From positions 1 to 63,370 of the forward strand of contig CACYRP010000015.1 in assembly GCA_902776765.1 (NCBI GenBank): a stretch of DNA of 63,370 nt, read 5' to 3'. The translations under genes and the position numbers were made by a program. Positions 25,569-33,592 of the stretch are shown here, in pieces. The DNA comes from Fibrobacter succinogenes. GTDB lineage: Bacteria; Fibrobacterota; Fibrobacteria; Fibrobacterales; Fibrobacteraceae. Positions within the stretch are counted from its first letter, which is position 1. Every line of letters starts with the position of its first letter. The notes under the pieces were generated by a model. The model did not search any database. It had not been told where the DNA came from and saw only the letters and a program-made list of their open reading frames with translations.

Positions 25569-26002
25569 ACGTTGTCCTTGAAGCCTTCCAAAATTTTGTA
25601 TAGCGTGATGTATAGCTGTCTGGCTTCGTCTTCCGGCAATTTTACGCAACTTGCCATGGACTTAGGAACGTTCGCGGCTTTATATTGTAGCTTTTCACCT
25701 TCATCGGTTAAGCTAACCAAAAGGCAACGCTCATCGCTTGATTCGCGGCAGCGCTTGATGTAGCCTTTACTTTCTAACTTTTTCAGGAGCGGGGTGAGCG
25801 TTCCTGAATCGAGGTAAAGCTTTTGACCGAGCTCAGTGACGTTGCATTTTTTTTCTTCCCACAGTACGAGCATCACGATGTACTGCGTGTACGTGAGATC
25901 GAGTGGCTCCAAGAAAGGCGCGTAGCGACGCGTGATTTCCTTGGATACCGCATACAGTGGAAAGCATAGTTGATTTTCAAGTTTTAGTTGAGGACATGTC
26001 AT
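25565..26002 (-). CDS. ohrR: OhrR-type MarR-family peroxide-sensing repressor
   Basis: 145-residue MarR-family regulator. LENQLCFPLYAVSKEI at the N-terminus matches the OhrR signature, with the reactive Cys at residue 13. The winged-helix region includes VTELGQKLYLDSGTLTPLLKKLE. OhrR repressors respond to organic hydroperoxides through that Cys. Strong AGGAGG lies 5 nt before the ATG. It sits 8 nt after gpx, and an AT-rich perfect palindrome resembling OhrR sites covers the operon promoter. Confidence 0.88.
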   Translation of the reverse strand: MTCPQLKLENQLCFPLYAVSKEITRRYAPFLEPLDLTYTQYIVMLVLWEEKKCNVTELGQKLYLDSGTLTPLLKKLESKGYIKRCRESSDERCLLVSLTDEGEKLQYKAANVPKSMASCVKLPEDEARQLYITLYKILEGFKDNV

Positions 26003-26010
26003 TGCACCTC

Positions 26011-26553
26011 CTAAAGTAGCTTTTCAACGCAAGAACGCACGTCCTCCATTTTGGCTGTGGGTTCAAAACGGGCGACAACATTGCCTGCGCGGTCGATGAC
26101 GAACTTCGTGAAGTTCCACTTGATATTGGGATTGTTCTTGTAATCCTTGTCAATGCTTTTGATGAACAATGCCATCGCAGCTGCTTTTACTCCGAATCCA
26201 AATCCTTCGAACCCTTTTTGCGATTTTAGGTACGTGTAGAGGGGGAGTTCGTTCGGGCCGTTCACGTCGGATTTTTTCATTTGCGGGAATTCTGTTCCGT
26301 AATGGAGCGTGCAGAATTCATGGATCTCGTCGTCGGTGCCTGGAGTTTGCCCATTGAACTGGTTGCAGGGAATGTCGATGACTTCGAAACCCTTGTCGTG
26401 GAAATCGGAGTACATTTGCTCAATCGGCTTGTAATGAGGCGTGAATCCGCAGCCGGTTGCCGTGTTTACGATAAGCATCACTTTGCCTTTGTAGTTGGCG
26501 AGTGGGACTTCGTTGCCTTTACCGTCGGTAAGTGTGAAGTCATAGATTGTCAT
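26011..26553 (-). CDS. glutathione peroxidase-family (thiol) peroxidase
   Basis: 180-residue GPx-family enzyme with Cys35 (TATGCGFT) in place of selenocysteine, the Gln of PCNQFNGQ and the Trp-Asn of KWNFTKF. A further Cys in HEFCTLHYG is placed like the resolving Cys of thioredoxin-dependent GPx enzymes. It reduces hydroperoxides. The start at 26553 has GGAG upstream; an alternative start at 26574 is not needed. First gene of the operon with ohrR, which is consistent with peroxide induction. Confidence 0.92.
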   Translation of the reverse strand: MTIYDFTLTDGKGNEVPLANYKGKVMLIVNTATGCGFTPHYKPIEQMYSDFHDKGFEVIDIPCNQFNGQTPGTDDEIHEFCTLHYGTEFPQMKKSDVNGPNELPLYTYLKSQKGFEGFGFGVKAAAMALFIKSIDKDYKNNPNIKWNFTKFVIDRAGNVVARFEPTAKMEDVRSCVEKLL

Positions 26554-26589
26554 AAATTTTATCTCCATATACACTGTTTGATTTTGTAC

Positions 26590-26624
26590 AATTAAATTTT
26601 ATAAAATTTAATTTAAAAAGTCAA
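26590..26624 (-). promoter_or_regulatory. gpx-ohrR promoter with OhrR-like palindrome
   Basis: A perfect 24-nt AT-rich palindrome spans 26590-26613 (half-site AATTAAATTTTA). Just outside it the sequence TACAATTAAATT matches one half of the known OhrR site TACAATT-AATTGTA. On the minus strand -35 TTGACT (26619-26624) and -10 TAAAAT (26596-26601) are 17 nt apart, with the -10 inside the palindrome. Confidence 0.75.
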
Positions 26625-26680
26625 GAAGTTTTGCTATATAAAATTCTTATAAGCGTAATTTTTGTGATTTTAGGCAAATT

Positions 26681-26709
26681 TTGACGTTAAATCTTGTTAT
26701 TTCTACATT
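26681..26709 (+). promoter_or_regulatory. promoter of the NUDIX gene
   Basis: TTGACG (26681-26686), 17-nt spacer, TACATT (26704-26709). The ATG at 26717 is only 7 nt past the -10, implying a leaderless or nearly leaderless mRNA. Confidence 0.55.
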
Positions 26710-26716
26710 TTACACC

Positions 26717-27097
26717 ATGAAATCGATAGAAGTTGTCGCAGGTGTTATCGTAGATGGCGGGCGTATTTTTGCTACGCAACGCGGGTATGGCGACCATAAG
26801 GATGGATGGGAGTTCCCGGGCGGTAAGATGGAACCGGGCGAAACTCCGGAGCAGGCGCTTGTTCGTGAACTCCAGGAAGAGCTTGCTGTTAAGGTAAATG
26901 TTGGCGAAAAGATTTGCACGGTGGAGTACGATTACCCGAAATTCCACCTGACGATGCATTGCTTTTATTGCACGCTCGCTACAGGCTGCAAGCCGAAACT
27001 TCTGGAACACGAAGACGCCAAATGGCTTGACTGTGAAACATTAAATACGGTCAACTGGCTCCCCGCCGATATCGAAGTCGTAAAGCATCTTTTGTAG
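26717..27097 (+). CDS. NUDIX hydrolase, MutT-like (8-oxo-dGTP diphosphatase)
   Basis: 126-residue NUDIX protein. The Nudix box (G-x5-E-x7-REUxEExGU) is complete at about residues 37-59, with GGKMEPGE and RELQEEL visible. Length and the N-terminal VVAGVIVDGGRIFATQR fit the MutT branch that removes oxidised nucleotides. Divergent from the peroxide-stress operon. The start is fixed by the conserved N-terminus and the promoter position. Confidence 0.9.
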   Translation: MKSIEVVAGVIVDGGRIFATQRGYGDHKDGWEFPGGKMEPGETPEQALVRELQEELAVKVNVGEKICTVEYDYPKFHLTMHCFYCTLATGCKPKLLEHEDAKWLDCETLNTVNWLPADIEVVKHLL

Positions 27098-27098
27098 A

Positions 27099-27124
27099 GT
27101 CGTCCCGGATTTATTCCGAGATCG
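27099..27124. repeat. dispersed palindromic repeat, CCCGGATTTATTCCG type
   Basis: GTCGTCCCGGATTTATTCCG followed by AGATCG; near-copy of the element at 4175. It occupies the space between two convergent genes and may act as their terminator. Confidence 0.55.
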
Positions 27125-27133
27125 CCATTTTGT

Positions 27134-28060
27134 CTAATGTTCTTTAACAAGTTCTCGTGCGAGCTCGGTGCCTTCGATGAGCTCTCCTAAGAATTCGCAG
27201 TAGGGCGTCGGAATCCTGTGCGTCTTTCCGAGCTTGCTGATGGTTCCGCAGAAATACGCGTTCTCTGTTTTGCGACCGGCCTCGATGTCTTGCAGCATGG
27301 AACACTTGCCGAGCGGTGTGTAATTGCAGGTGAGGCGCAAGTTTTCTTCGAGGTCTTCGTTGGTGAGCGCGAAACCTTCGGCGTTTGCCACTTGAATGAC
27401 TTCGTTCCCGATTTTACGCACAAGCGATTGCATTACCGGGAAGTTGAAACCTGCAAATGTGGAACGGCAAATCGCTCCGATGGAATTGAATACAGTGTTC
27501 ATCAAGAGCTTTTTCCACATTTCTAGGCGAATGTTTTTTGGAATCTTGTGCGTGATGTGAGAAGCTTCAAAAAGTTGGTGGATGGCTTCAATGCGCTCGG
27601 AACGGTTGTTGTCTTTTTCGCCAAAGAGGATGATACCTCGGCCAGCGCAGTCGATGTTTCCGTGCTTGTTGATGGACTGCAAATTGACGATGAATCCGTA
27701 CAAAGTCTTTTCAGCACCGTAAACACGCTCGATTTCTGTTTCGGAATGCACGCCGTTCAAGAGTGAAAGCAAAGCCGTATTCGGACCGACTGCATTTTTT
27801 GCTTCTTTGAGCGCTTCGTTGAATTGCAAATTCTTGGTCGCGAAAATCACGAGGTCAACGACCGGGACTTCGTCCGGCGTGACGAAATTGAAGTCCGCCT
27901 TTTTCCCGTTGATGACGATTCCGCTTGCCTGGTAGCGCACCTTGCGTTCGGCGTCCATCACGCAATAAAGTCTGTTTCCGAGAACGCTCAAGAGCTGTTC
28001 TGCCACAACGGCACCGACAGCCCCGAGACCCACAACTGCAACACTTTTGATTTGATTCAT
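27134..28060 (-). CDS. 2-dehydropantoate 2-reductase family (ketopantoate reductase)
   Basis: 308-residue protein with an N-terminal Rossmann motif VVGLGAVGAVVAEQLL and the family segments ATKNLQFNEAL, LLNGVHSE, MWKKLLMNTVFNSIGA and PYCEFLGELIEG. Fits PanE/ApbA, which reduces ketopantoate to pantoate for coenzyme A synthesis. Monocistronic; no other pantothenate gene is in the window, so the physiological substrate is not certain. The nucleotides between this start and the divergent dehydrogenase gene form a 130-nt shared promoter region. Confidence 0.85.
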   Translation of the reverse strand: MNQIKSVAVVGLGAVGAVVAEQLLSVLGNRLYCVMDAERKVRYQASGIVINGKKADFNFVTPDEVPVVDLVIFATKNLQFNEALKEAKNAVGPNTALLSLLNGVHSETEIERVYGAEKTLYGFIVNLQSINKHGNIDCAGRGIILFGEKDNNRSERIEAIHQLFEASHITHKIPKNIRLEMWKKLLMNTVFNSIGAICRSTFAGFNFPVMQSLVRKIGNEVIQVANAEGFALTNEDLEENLRLTCNYTPLGKCSMLQDIEAGRKTENAYFCGTISKLGKTHRIPTPYCEFLGELIEGTELARELVKEH

Positions 28061-28190
28061 GGTGAAAAATATATCAAATTCTAGAATATTTGGCGGATAT
28101 AAAATGGCTCCATTTTTATTCGGCTACAGCGGTAAACAGGAGGTGCAAATTTTTTTTGCGGTTTTGGGGGTGGCAATTTATATTTATGGT

Positions 28191-30203
28191 ATGAATAATT
28201 TGAAATTCGCGATTCTCGGGTGTGGTCATATAGCCACTAAGATGGCTGCTGCCGTAAAAACTCTAGAAAATAGGGGAATGGGCGTGGTATGCTACGCTGT
28301 GGCGTCCCGTAATTTGGAAAAAGCCGATGCTTTTGCGAAAGAGTATGGCTTTAAAAAAGCGTATGGCAGTTACGAGGAACTTGCCTCAGATTCTGCTGTT
28401 GACTTGATTTATATCGCAACGCCGCATTCGCATCATCATGAATTTGCGAAACTTTGCATTGATCATGGCCGGAACATCTTGGTGGAGAAAGCTTTTGCCG
28501 CGAACGCAAAACTTGCAACTGAGGTGATTGCGCTTGCGCATGACAAGGGTGTTTTCTTGTGCGAGGCGATGTGGACGCGATTCTTGCCGGCGCTGGATAC
28601 GATTCGCGGTTGGATTTGTGAAGGTCGCATTGGAAATGTGGAAACAGTTGAAGCCGATTTTTCGATGAAACTCAGCGATAGGGAGCGTATGCATAATCCG
28701 TCGCTGGCGGGTGGTGCGCTTTTGGATATCGGCATTTACAGCCTTACATTTGCAGATTTGTTCCTTGGCGAGCGTGTTGATGCTGACGGAAAATTTGTCC
28801 GTAACGAAATCACGTCCATGGATTGCAAGTGTGTCAAGTTCAAAACGGGCGTGGATGCAAGTGACTGGATAAACATCACGTACGAAAACGGTCAAAAGGC
28901 GTATCTCAAGACTTCGATGGTCTCGCCGACGCATAACGAGGGTGTGATTTATGGAACGGCGGGGCAAATCCGTGTACAGAATTTGAATGACATGGTAAAG
29001 CTTGAACTGCTTGATAATGCCGGGAATGTAGTTGAAACTGTTGAACCGCCGCGCCTTTGCAACTGCTACGAATACGAAGTTCTCGCGTGCAAGGAGGCGA
29101 TTGAAAATCCTGCTCGGTTCCGGCACGAAATTTGCAAACCTTGCGAATGCCGCGATATCTCGATTGGCGGGGCGATAGGCGTCGCGCTCTCGAAACAAAT
29201 TGTTTGGGAGCGCCCAGAAATGACACATGCAAAAACGATGGAATTCATGACGCTCATGGATAAAATTCGTGAGCAGTTTGGCGTAAGCTACACATTTGAA
29301 ATTTCTCCGGGTGAAACGTGGAACCGCAATGGTGACAAGTCTATTTTGCAAGTCTTTGACATTGAATCTGGTGAAGCGAAAATCCTCAAGGAGTTTGATT
29401 GCGTTATTGAAGCGCCAAACTGGAGCGCCGATGGAACTTTCCTTACGTTCAACAGCAACGGTCACATTTTCAAATTTGAAATCGCGACGGGCGAGGTGAC
29501 GAAAATTGAAAGTCATTATGTGGACAACTGCAATAACGATCACGTTCTTGACCCTGATGGCAGCGGCATTTACGTGAGCCATCATACGAAAGAAGACGGG
29601 CTTTCGCGTATTTACAAGATTTATTTTGACGACCGCGAACCGCGCTTAGTGACGCCTCTTGCGCCAAGCTACTTGCATGGCATTACGCCGGACGGCAAGA
29701 CTCTTGCCTATTGCGCAGAACGAAACGGAAGTTACGATATCTACACGATTTCTGCGGCGGGCGGTAACGAGGCTCGCCTTACGACTGCGTTTGGGTTAAA
29801 TGACGGCCCTGAGTACGATTGCAATGGTGAATATATTTGGTTTAATTCCGAACGTTCTGGGCGCATGCAGGCTTTCTGCATGAAGGCGGATGGCTCCGAA
29901 CAAACGCAGATGACCCATGACTTGCATTGGAATACGTGGTTCCCGCATATTTCGCCGGACTGTCAAAAGGTCGTGATGGTCGCATACACGGAAACGGATG
30001 TGCGCCCTGGTGAACATGTTCCAAATAAAAACGTGGAACTGCGTTTGATGCGTCGCGCAAACCCCGCGGATTCTTGGTCCGTTCCCGAAACAATCCTTAA
30101 ACTTTTCGGTGGGCAAGGAACAATTAATGTCAATTCCTGGGCCCCCGATAGCAGACGCTTCGCTTTTGTAAGCTACATTCACGGTGACAACCCATCCAAA
30201 TAA
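28191..30203 (+). CDS. Gfo/Idh/MocA dehydrogenase fused to a TolB-like beta-propeller
   Basis: 670-residue two-part protein. Residues 1-330 are a Gfo/Idh/MocA oxidoreductase: FAILGCGHIATKM Rossmann motif, ATPHSHHHEF, the catalytic-region VEKAFAANAK (EK motif) and GGALLDIGIYSL. It resembles trans-dihydrodiol/1,5-anhydro-type dehydrogenases. Residues about 345-670 are a WD40-like TolB/DPP-IV-type propeller with repeated W-S-x-D-G or T-P-D-G-K-T blades (APNWSADGTFLTF, GITPDGKTLAY, FPHISPDCQKVVM, WAPDSRRFAF). No signal peptide is seen with the start at 28191, so it is cytosolic. An upstream in-frame extension to 28059 has no Shine-Dalgarno sequence and overlaps panE. Sugar or polyol oxidation is likely; the role of the propeller is unknown. 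Confidence 0.8.
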   Translation: MNNLKFAILGCGHIATKMAAAVKTLENRGMGVVCYAVASRNLEKADAFAKEYGFKKAYGSYEELASDSAVDLIYIATPHSHHHEFAKLCIDHGRNILVEKAFAANAKLATEVIALAHDKGVFLCEAMWTRFLPALDTIRGWICEGRIGNVETVEADFSMKLSDRERMHNPSLAGGALLDIGIYSLTFADLFLGERVDADGKFVRNEITSMDCKCVKFKTGVDASDWINITYENGQKAYLKTSMVSPTHNEGVIYGTAGQIRVQNLNDMVKLELLDNAGNVVETVEPPRLCNCYEYEVLACKEAIENPARFRHEICKPCECRDISIGGAIGVALSKQIVWERPEMTHAKTMEFMTLMDKIREQFGVSYTFEISPGETWNRNGDKSILQVFDIESGEAKILKEFDCVIEAPNWSADGTFLTFNSNGHIFKFEIATGEVTKIESHYVDNCNNDHVLDPDGSGIYVSHHTKEDGLSRIYKIYFDDREPRLVTPLAPSYLHGITPDGKTLAYCAERNGSYDIYTISAAGGNEARLTTAFGLNDGPEYDCNGEYIWFNSERSGRMQAFCMKADGSEQTQMTHDLHWNTWFPHISPDCQKVVMVAYTETDVRPGEHVPNKNVELRLMRRANPADSWSVPETILKLFGGQGTINVNSWAPDSRRFAFVSYIHGDNPSK

Positions 30204-30249
30204 AATACTCCCCGATAGTAATGGAGCTTTTACATAAGCGTTAAAACAA

Positions 30250-30285
30250 AAATCCCTCGCGAATTTTTTCGCGAGGGATTTTTGC
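30250..30285 (+). terminator. strong intrinsic terminator
   Basis: 14-bp perfect stem, AAATCCCTCGCGAA/TTCGCGAGGGATTT (30250-30281), TTTT loop, then TTTT. Works in both directions. Confidence 0.85.
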
Positions 30286-30370
30286 AATAGTTGAATGAAG
30301 TTGCTCGGATCCCGTCGGGGCGAAATCATCATGCACATGCGCAACGACGTTGTTCTGCTAACAAAGTTTT

Positions 30371-30405
30371 AGTAACTGATAACTATTATCTAGTAACTAT
30401 TAACT
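30371..30405. repeat. heptanucleotide repeat, 5 units
   Basis: Five 7-nt units AGTAACT, GATAACT, ATTATCT, AGTAACT, ATTAACT in strict register, next to the 3' end of the FISUMP gene. Confidence 0.6.
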
Positions 30406-30413
30406 CATCCCCC

Positions 30414-31169
30414 CTACACATTCTTCACGCAACGTATCGAGATTGCATCGGATCTGTAAACGCCTTCGATGTCAACGGAATTGTTTGTAAGGCTCAAGCG
30501 GAATGCGTTGGCCTTGCCGTATTCGTCCTTACTCCAGAATCGGGCGCGCCTACCGAAATGGCAGAAGTTACCGTTGTCGAATCGGTAACCGGCTGGAAGT
30601 GCGAAAAATCCGAAAGTATCTTCGCCGGGGTTCTGCCAGAAACAGGCGCTGCGCAGTTCCTTGCCGTCAGATTTTGCTTCTAGATTGCTGAGCAAAGTTT
30701 CCCATTCTTTTTTGCTTGGAATGTGGAAGCCTTTTGGCGCAAGGCCTTGGTAATTCTTATCCTTTATTTTGTTGTACATCTCGATGTCTTTTGCCGGAGA
30801 TTGCTCAGTGTATTCCGTAGGAATGTCGAGTGCGGAGGTCCACGTGTAGAGGCGTCCGTAATTTTTCACGTTGGATTCGTCGTTATCTGGAGCGTAACTG
30901 TTCTCTGCGTTATAGCGCAGGTTTTCTGCCATCCATACTTGATTTCCGATTTGAATAGTCCGGTAAGTTTCGCCATCACGAGCATCCTTGATTGTTCCGT
31001 ATTTGAATTTGGCTGTGTTCTTGGTTAGGCAGGCTCCAAACGGCATGCTGTTCTTGGATTTTTGTGAGCCATTCTTCGATGCTATACAGATGTGGCGCCC
31101 TAAACAGAATGAGGCAACGGCAACGATGACAATAACAATTGCAATGAATATGACAAAAGAAATATGCAT
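30414..31169 (-). CDS. FISUMP-domain protein with N-terminal membrane anchor
   Basis: 251-residue protein with one hydrophobic segment (about 4-24) and no lipobox, then a FISUMP domain from about residue 55: YGTIKDARDGETYRTIQIG, WMAENLRYN, APKGFHIPSKKEWE, and the closing ISIRCVKNV. It is a third, shorter member of the family in this window, consisting almost only of the domain. Function unknown; surface or inner-membrane exposure is inferred. Confidence 0.85.
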   Translation of the reverse strand: MHISFVIFIAIVIVIVAVASFCLGRHICIASKNGSQKSKNSMPFGACLTKNTAKFKYGTIKDARDGETYRTIQIGNQVWMAENLRYNAENSYAPDNDESNVKNYGRLYTWTSALDIPTEYTEQSPAKDIEMYNKIKDKNYQGLAPKGFHIPSKKEWETLLSNLEAKSDGKELRSACFWQNPGEDTFGFFALPAGYRFDNGNFCHFGRRARFWSKDEYGKANAFRLSLTNNSVDIEGVYRSDAISIRCVKNV

Positions 31170-31336
31170 ATTGACCTCCGATTCTTAAATGTATAATTGT
31201 TTTTGATCAACCTGATAAGTTTAACTTATATAATTATATCAAGAAAAATCAAAGTTGTTATGAATATGTTTGTGACTTTTTATGAAAAAATTCCATAAAA
31301 AGTCCGACTTTAACAAAATCTGTAAATAAAATTTGT

Positions 31337-32629
31337 TTAGCCCTTGCTTTCGGCAATTTTCTTGATGATTTTGACAACGGTTTGCATTCCTTCGACGGTG
31401 ACGTGTTCGAAGGGACCATGGTAGCCGTAGCCGCCGGTGCCGAGATTCGGGCAGGGGAGCCCCATAAAGCTGAGCTTTGCGCCGTCGGTGCCTCCGCGGA
31501 CGGGGTCGCTAACGGCGGTGATTCCGACTGATTCGATTGCCGTGCGAGCTCGCTCAAGGACTGCTGGATTTTTCTCGATGACTTGCAGCATGTTGCTGTA
31601 GGAATGTTCAAGTTCGAGTTCGACGACGGTACCGCCTGCGCGGTTTTCGTTTTCTTGTGCATTTGCGAAAGGCGAGCCTCCGAATTGCTCGTTGAATTTT
31701 TCGGCGAGTTCCTTTAGGAATTTTTGGCGGTCTTCGAAACGCACTTGGTCGTGATCGCGCACGATGTAATTGAGCGTGGCTTCGTTGACATCGCCTTGGA
31801 TGTCGGTGAGGTGGTAAAAACCTTCGTGGCCTTCGGTGGTGGCGGGGGTTTCGTTTTCGGGGAGCGCCATGGCGATTTCGGCGGCCATGAGAGCTGCATT
31901 TTTCATGATGCCCTTGGCTTCGCCGGGATGCACCCCTTTGCCGTGGATTTTGAATGTAGCGCTTGCAGCGTTGAAGTTCTCGTAAGCGATGTCGCCTTCG
32001 TAGCCTCCATCGACCGTGTAGGCGTATTTAGCCTTGAAATAGCCTAAATCCAAGCGGTCGGCGCCGCGCCCGATTTCTTCGTCTGGCGTGAAGCAAACCC
32101 AGATGTCGCCATGGCCGGAAAGGTTTTCGTAGCCGCGGCTTTCGGCATGCCTGTCGGTGTCGGCGAGCTCTTCCATCGCAGTCACGATTTCTGCAATGCC
32201 AGCCTTGTCGTCGGCGCCAAGGAGTGTCGTGCCGTCCGTGGTGATGAGCGTGCGCCCCTTGAGCCATTTGAGCGTTGGAAAGTCGTCGACTTTCAGTATA
32301 GCGCCGGAACCTTTGAGCAGAACATCGCTACCGTCGTAGTCTTTGATAATTTGCGGTTTCGGATTTACTCCCGAAAAATCCGGAGAGGTGTCCATGTGAC
32401 TGATGAAACCGATAGGAGTATCGTTTTCACGGCCTGCGGTTGCTGGCAGAAGCCCGTAGACATAGCCATTTTCGTCCATTTTGACCTGCGAAAGCCCGAT
32501 GCCTTCGAGTTCTTCGGCAAGGAATTTGGCAAGTTCGAGTTGCTGTTTGGTACTAGGACAGCATTGGCTGTTCTCGTCGGAGGTGGTGGTGAAACTGATG
32601 TATTTTAAAAAGCGTTCTTGGACTTTCAT
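31337..32629 (-). CDS. pepT: peptidase T (aminotripeptidase)
   Basis: 430-residue M20B zinc aminopeptidase that cleaves tripeptides in the cytosol. Visible metal and catalytic segments are FISHMDTSPDF, GADDKAGIAEI, FTPDEEIGRGA, TVDGG and GGTDGAKLSFMGLP. The length is normal for PepT (about 410). Monocistronic. Confidence 0.94.
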   Translation of the reverse strand: MKVQERFLKYISFTTTSDENSQCCPSTKQQLELAKFLAEELEGIGLSQVKMDENGYVYGLLPATAGRENDTPIGFISHMDTSPDFSGVNPKPQIIKDYDGSDVLLKGSGAILKVDDFPTLKWLKGRTLITTDGTTLLGADDKAGIAEIVTAMEELADTDRHAESRGYENLSGHGDIWVCFTPDEEIGRGADRLDLGYFKAKYAYTVDGGYEGDIAYENFNAASATFKIHGKGVHPGEAKGIMKNAALMAAEIAMALPENETPATTEGHEGFYHLTDIQGDVNEATLNYIVRDHDQVRFEDRQKFLKELAEKFNEQFGGSPFANAQENENRAGGTVVELELEHSYSNMLQVIEKNPAVLERARTAIESVGITAVSDPVRGGTDGAKLSFMGLPCPNLGTGGYGYHGPFEHVTVEGMQTVVKIIKKIAESKG

Positions 32630-32746
32630 GATTTACCTGCCCCCTAAAAATAAAAATCAATAAAATAATTGATTCACTTTGTTCTTATATAATTTATCTT
32701 TTTTTTAGTAGTTGCGGACATTTTGGGTGTATATAAAGGAGAAAAA

Positions 32747-33457
32747 ATGACTTTAGAAGAAGCTGTTTTTGCACGTCATTCTGTACGTAAGTATCGCCCT
32801 GAGCCGCTAACCAAGGCGCAAGTGGAGGAATTGCAGGCGCGTATTAGAAGGTTGAACGAAAATTTTGCGCTCCACATGCAGCTTATTTTGAATGATGACG
32901 TGGCTTTTAGTGGCCGCTTGGCCCATTACGGGTCTTTTCGAAATGTGAAAAATTATATTGCCGTTGCCGGGCTAAAATCAACGGCGGGTTGTGAGGCTAC
33001 GCTTGAAGAACGCGCGGGGTATGCAACGGCGGAACTGGTGCTTTTGGCTCAAACATTGGGGCTGAATACTTGTGTGGTGGGGTTGACTTTCAAGAAGACG
33101 CCGACGATTGAAATTGATGATGGCGAAAAACTGGAAATGGTGATTGCCATTGGTTATGGAGAAACGCAGGGCGTGCAACACCCCATGAAGCCTGTAACGC
33201 GCATTGCTCCCGATTATGAATCGGCTCCAGATTGGTTCAAGAAGGGGATTGATTACGTGATGCTTGCGCCTTCGGCTCTGAATCAGTTTAAGGCCAAGTT
33301 TACAGTTGATGAAAATGGTCGCGTTTTTGCGAAATCTCGTTTTGCTCCGTTTGCCAAGGTCGATCTCGGTATTTTCAAGTATTTCTTTGAACTCGGGGCC
33401 GGAAAGGAAATCTTCCGCAAGTCCATGCAGACCCTGCGAAGCTCTGACGGCGCTTGA
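32747..33457 (+). CDS. nitroreductase-family protein
   Basis: 236-residue nitroreductase-fold flavoprotein: VFARHSVRKYRPEPL at the N-terminus (FMN phosphate contact), GYATAELVLLAQTLGLNTC and IAIGYGE. The C-terminal part after residue 165 (DWFKKGIDYVMLAPSALNQ) matches the Bacteroides/Clostridium type of duplicated nitroreductase-like proteins in which a second short segment repeats the binding motif. AAAGGAG precedes the ATG at 32747, so this start is used rather than 32723. Substrate unknown. Confidence 0.85.
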   Translation: MTLEEAVFARHSVRKYRPEPLTKAQVEELQARIRRLNENFALHMQLILNDDVAFSGRLAHYGSFRNVKNYIAVAGLKSTAGCEATLEERAGYATAELVLLAQTLGLNTCVVGLTFKKTPTIEIDDGEKLEMVIAIGYGETQGVQHPMKPVTRIAPDYESAPDWFKKGIDYVMLAPSALNQFKAKFTVDENGRVFAKSRFAPFAKVDLGIFKYFFELGAGKEIFRKSMQTLRSSDGA

Positions 33458-33472
33458 TAAAACCGCCCCGAA

Positions 33473-33592
33473 TCATACAATGACTTCCTTCGACTCCTTG
33501 CATAAGTCATCATCCGATTTTTCATCTGGATAATCGGCGGCATTGCAAAATGCGAACGCATATGCGATAATGAGGCATAGCTTATAAATCAT
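33473..33592 (-). CDS. 39-residue secreted peptide or truncated secreted protein
   Basis: A short frame begins with ATG at 33590-33592 and overlaps the stop of the upstream secreted-protein gene as ATGA, exactly as the two genes above it do. It encodes a hydrophobic N-terminus (MIYKLCLIIAYAFAF, then CNAAD) typical of a signal peptide, followed by an acidic tail (YPDEKSDDDLCKESKE) and a TGA at 33473-33475. One Cys is left after the predicted cleavage site. It may be a genuine small exported peptide or a gene truncated where it meets the convergent nitroreductase gene. No family recognised. Confidence 0.55.
   Translation of the reverse strand: MIYKLCLIIAYAFAFCNAADYPDEKSDDDLCKESKEVIV

Noticed and set aside
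28059..28190. 44-residue N-terminal extension of the dehydrogenase-propeller fusion
   Set aside because: No ribosome-binding site, overlap with the panE start, and the Rossmann motif begins directly after the ATG at 28191.
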